Below are positions 63,593 through 64,000 of a stretch of 64,000 nt of DNA, piece by piece; within the stretch, counting starts at the first letter, position 1, and every line of letters starts with the position of its first letter. The position numbers and the translations under genes are program-made. Source of the DNA: Ornithomonoglobus_A sp045612845 (GTDB lineage: Bacteria > Bacillota > Clostridia > UBA1381); assembly GCA_045612845.1 (NCBI GenBank), contig JAZKZV010000006.1, positions 1 to 64,000 of the forward strand. Reading direction: 5' to 3'. Under the pieces are notes generated by a model, which worked only from the letters and a program-made list of their open reading frames with translations, searched no databases and had not been told where the DNA came from.

Positions 63593-63687
63593 AAAAAGGG
63601 CTGTCTGTGTAATTTCGACGTTGCGAGTTTCAATTTCGTAAGAATTTGTCTGTCTGAGCAAAAGAATTTATACAGATTGGCCTTTTT
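63593..63687. repeat. Palindromic repeat family A, copy 4
   Basis: Outer arms AAAAAGG / CCTTTTT and TCTGTGTAA...TTTATACAGA enclose TTGCGAGTTTCAATTTCGTA and AGAATTTGTCTGTCTGAGCA. Confidence 0.9.
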
Positions 63688-63688
63688 G

Positions 63689-63719
63689 TGCGGACGGTCG
63701 CGGACGCCGGTCCCTACAA
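63689..63719. repeat. Family C palindrome
   Basis: GCGGACGGTCGCGGACGCCG then GTCCCTACAA, nearly the same as 14991-15027. Confidence 0.7.
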
Positions 63720-63736
63720 TGATTTTGAATACAACA

Positions 63737-63766
63737 TAAAATGGGAGGGCATAAAACCCTCCCATA
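63737..63766 (-). terminator. Terminator of serS
   Basis: TGGGAGGG/CCCTCCCA stem, 7-base loop, then TTTT on the minus strand. Confidence 0.7.
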
Positions 63767-63803
63767 TATTTTGTTCGTAACAAAGTGGTCGGCACAAATA
63801 TTC

Positions 63804-64000
63804 TTAGCCCTCTATTTTATCGCAGCCCATGTATGGTCTTAACACCTCCGGAACTGTTACCGAGCCATCTTCGTTTTGATAGTTTTCTAAAATTGCGGCA
63901 ACAGTTCTTCCTACTGCAAGACCTGAACCGTTTAGTGTATGAACAAACTGTGCCTTGTCCTTTGGATTATCCTTGAATTTGATGTTGGCACGTCTTGCCT
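63804..64000 (-). CDS. serS: Seryl-tRNA synthetase, C-terminal end (partial)
   Basis: The last 65 codons of a minus-strand gene running off the right edge. The sequence ARRANIKFKDNPKDKAQFVH, then TLNGSGLAVGRTVAAILENY and VPEVLRPYMG is the unmistakable C-terminal motif 3 region of class II SerRS, which charges tRNA-Ser and tRNA-Sec. The stop is at 63804-63806. No more can be said about the missing part. Confidence 0.95.
   Translation of the reverse strand, partial: ARRANIKFKDNPKDKAQFVHTLNGSGLAVGRTVAAILENYQNEDGSVTVPEVLRPYMGCDKIEG

Noticed and set aside
5473..63719. CRISPR array
   Set aside because: The many repeats are dispersed, palindromic and unevenly spaced; no stretch has regular repeats and spacers, and no cas gene is present.

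Overview
The window looks like a chromosomal piece of a low-to-moderate GC, Gram-positive anaerobe of the class Clostridia. The evidence is a ctsR-mcsA-mcsB-clpC operon with a CtsR operator, strong AAGGAGG-type ribosome binding sites, SLH-domain surface proteins, an archaeal-type ProRS, QueH, the pyrK/pyrD form of dihydroorotate dehydrogenase, and many short palindromic repeats of the kind common in gut Clostridia. The wealth of SLH and beta-helix polysaccharide-acting proteins resembles pectin/hemicellulose specialists such as Monoglobus, but that placement is inference only.

Layout. 1-3.6 kb: the 5' part of a giant modular secreted protein (minus strand, running off the left edge). 3.9-5.4 kb: a cupin and an iron alcohol dehydrogenase transcribed divergently from overlapping promoters. 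5.6-10.2 kb: the CtsR-controlled protein quality-control operon. 10.6-13.9 kb: enolase, prolyl-tRNA synthetase and tRNA-Arg(CCG). 14.1-18.2 kb (minus): a HAD phosphatase, queH, a PAP2 phosphatase, an SLH-NlpC/P60 wall hydrolase and a 57-residue DUF4250 protein. 18.4-23.4 kb (minus): the pyrimidine operon pyrB-pyrC-pyrF-pyrK-pyrD from a clear promoter. 23.7-27.1 kb (plus): a radical SAM protein, then a GH43-like protein that has lost all three catalytic carboxylates, coupled to a ROK sugar kinase. 27.1-27.4 kb: a probable type I toxin/antisense-RNA pair. 27.5-28.9 kb: a NagD-like phosphatase and a DUF559 nuclease-like gene enclosed by inverted palindromic repeats. 29.1-57.9 kb (minus): a surface-protein island with the probable S-layer protein, two GH141-like beta-helix proteins, two further SLH proteins, a 3115-residue protein built from eight repeated modules, and a 993-residue Ig-like-domain protein. 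58.4-63.5 kb: two AraC regulators around a NagB-like isomerase, a Gfo/Idh/MocA oxidoreductase and a sugar isomerase. Right edge: a consensus parS site and the 3' end of serS.

How it fits together. The 29-58 kb island plus the intracellular GH43-like/ROK and AraC-controlled sugar genes read as a polysaccharide-foraging programme: surface-attached binding and cleaving proteins outside, and sugar isomerisation, oxidation and phosphorylation inside. The first gene and the 3115-residue gene are paralogues 46 kb apart, with long stretches of near-identical DNA and related 5' leader RNAs.

The intergenic DNA is full of four or more palindromic repeat families. The strongest candidates for something not previously described are the DUF559 gene packaged inside one of these families, the covarying leader hairpins of the two giant genes, the convergent type I toxin-antitoxin locus and the catalytically dead GH43 protein. 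No homology search or folding program was run; all domain calls are from motif recognition.
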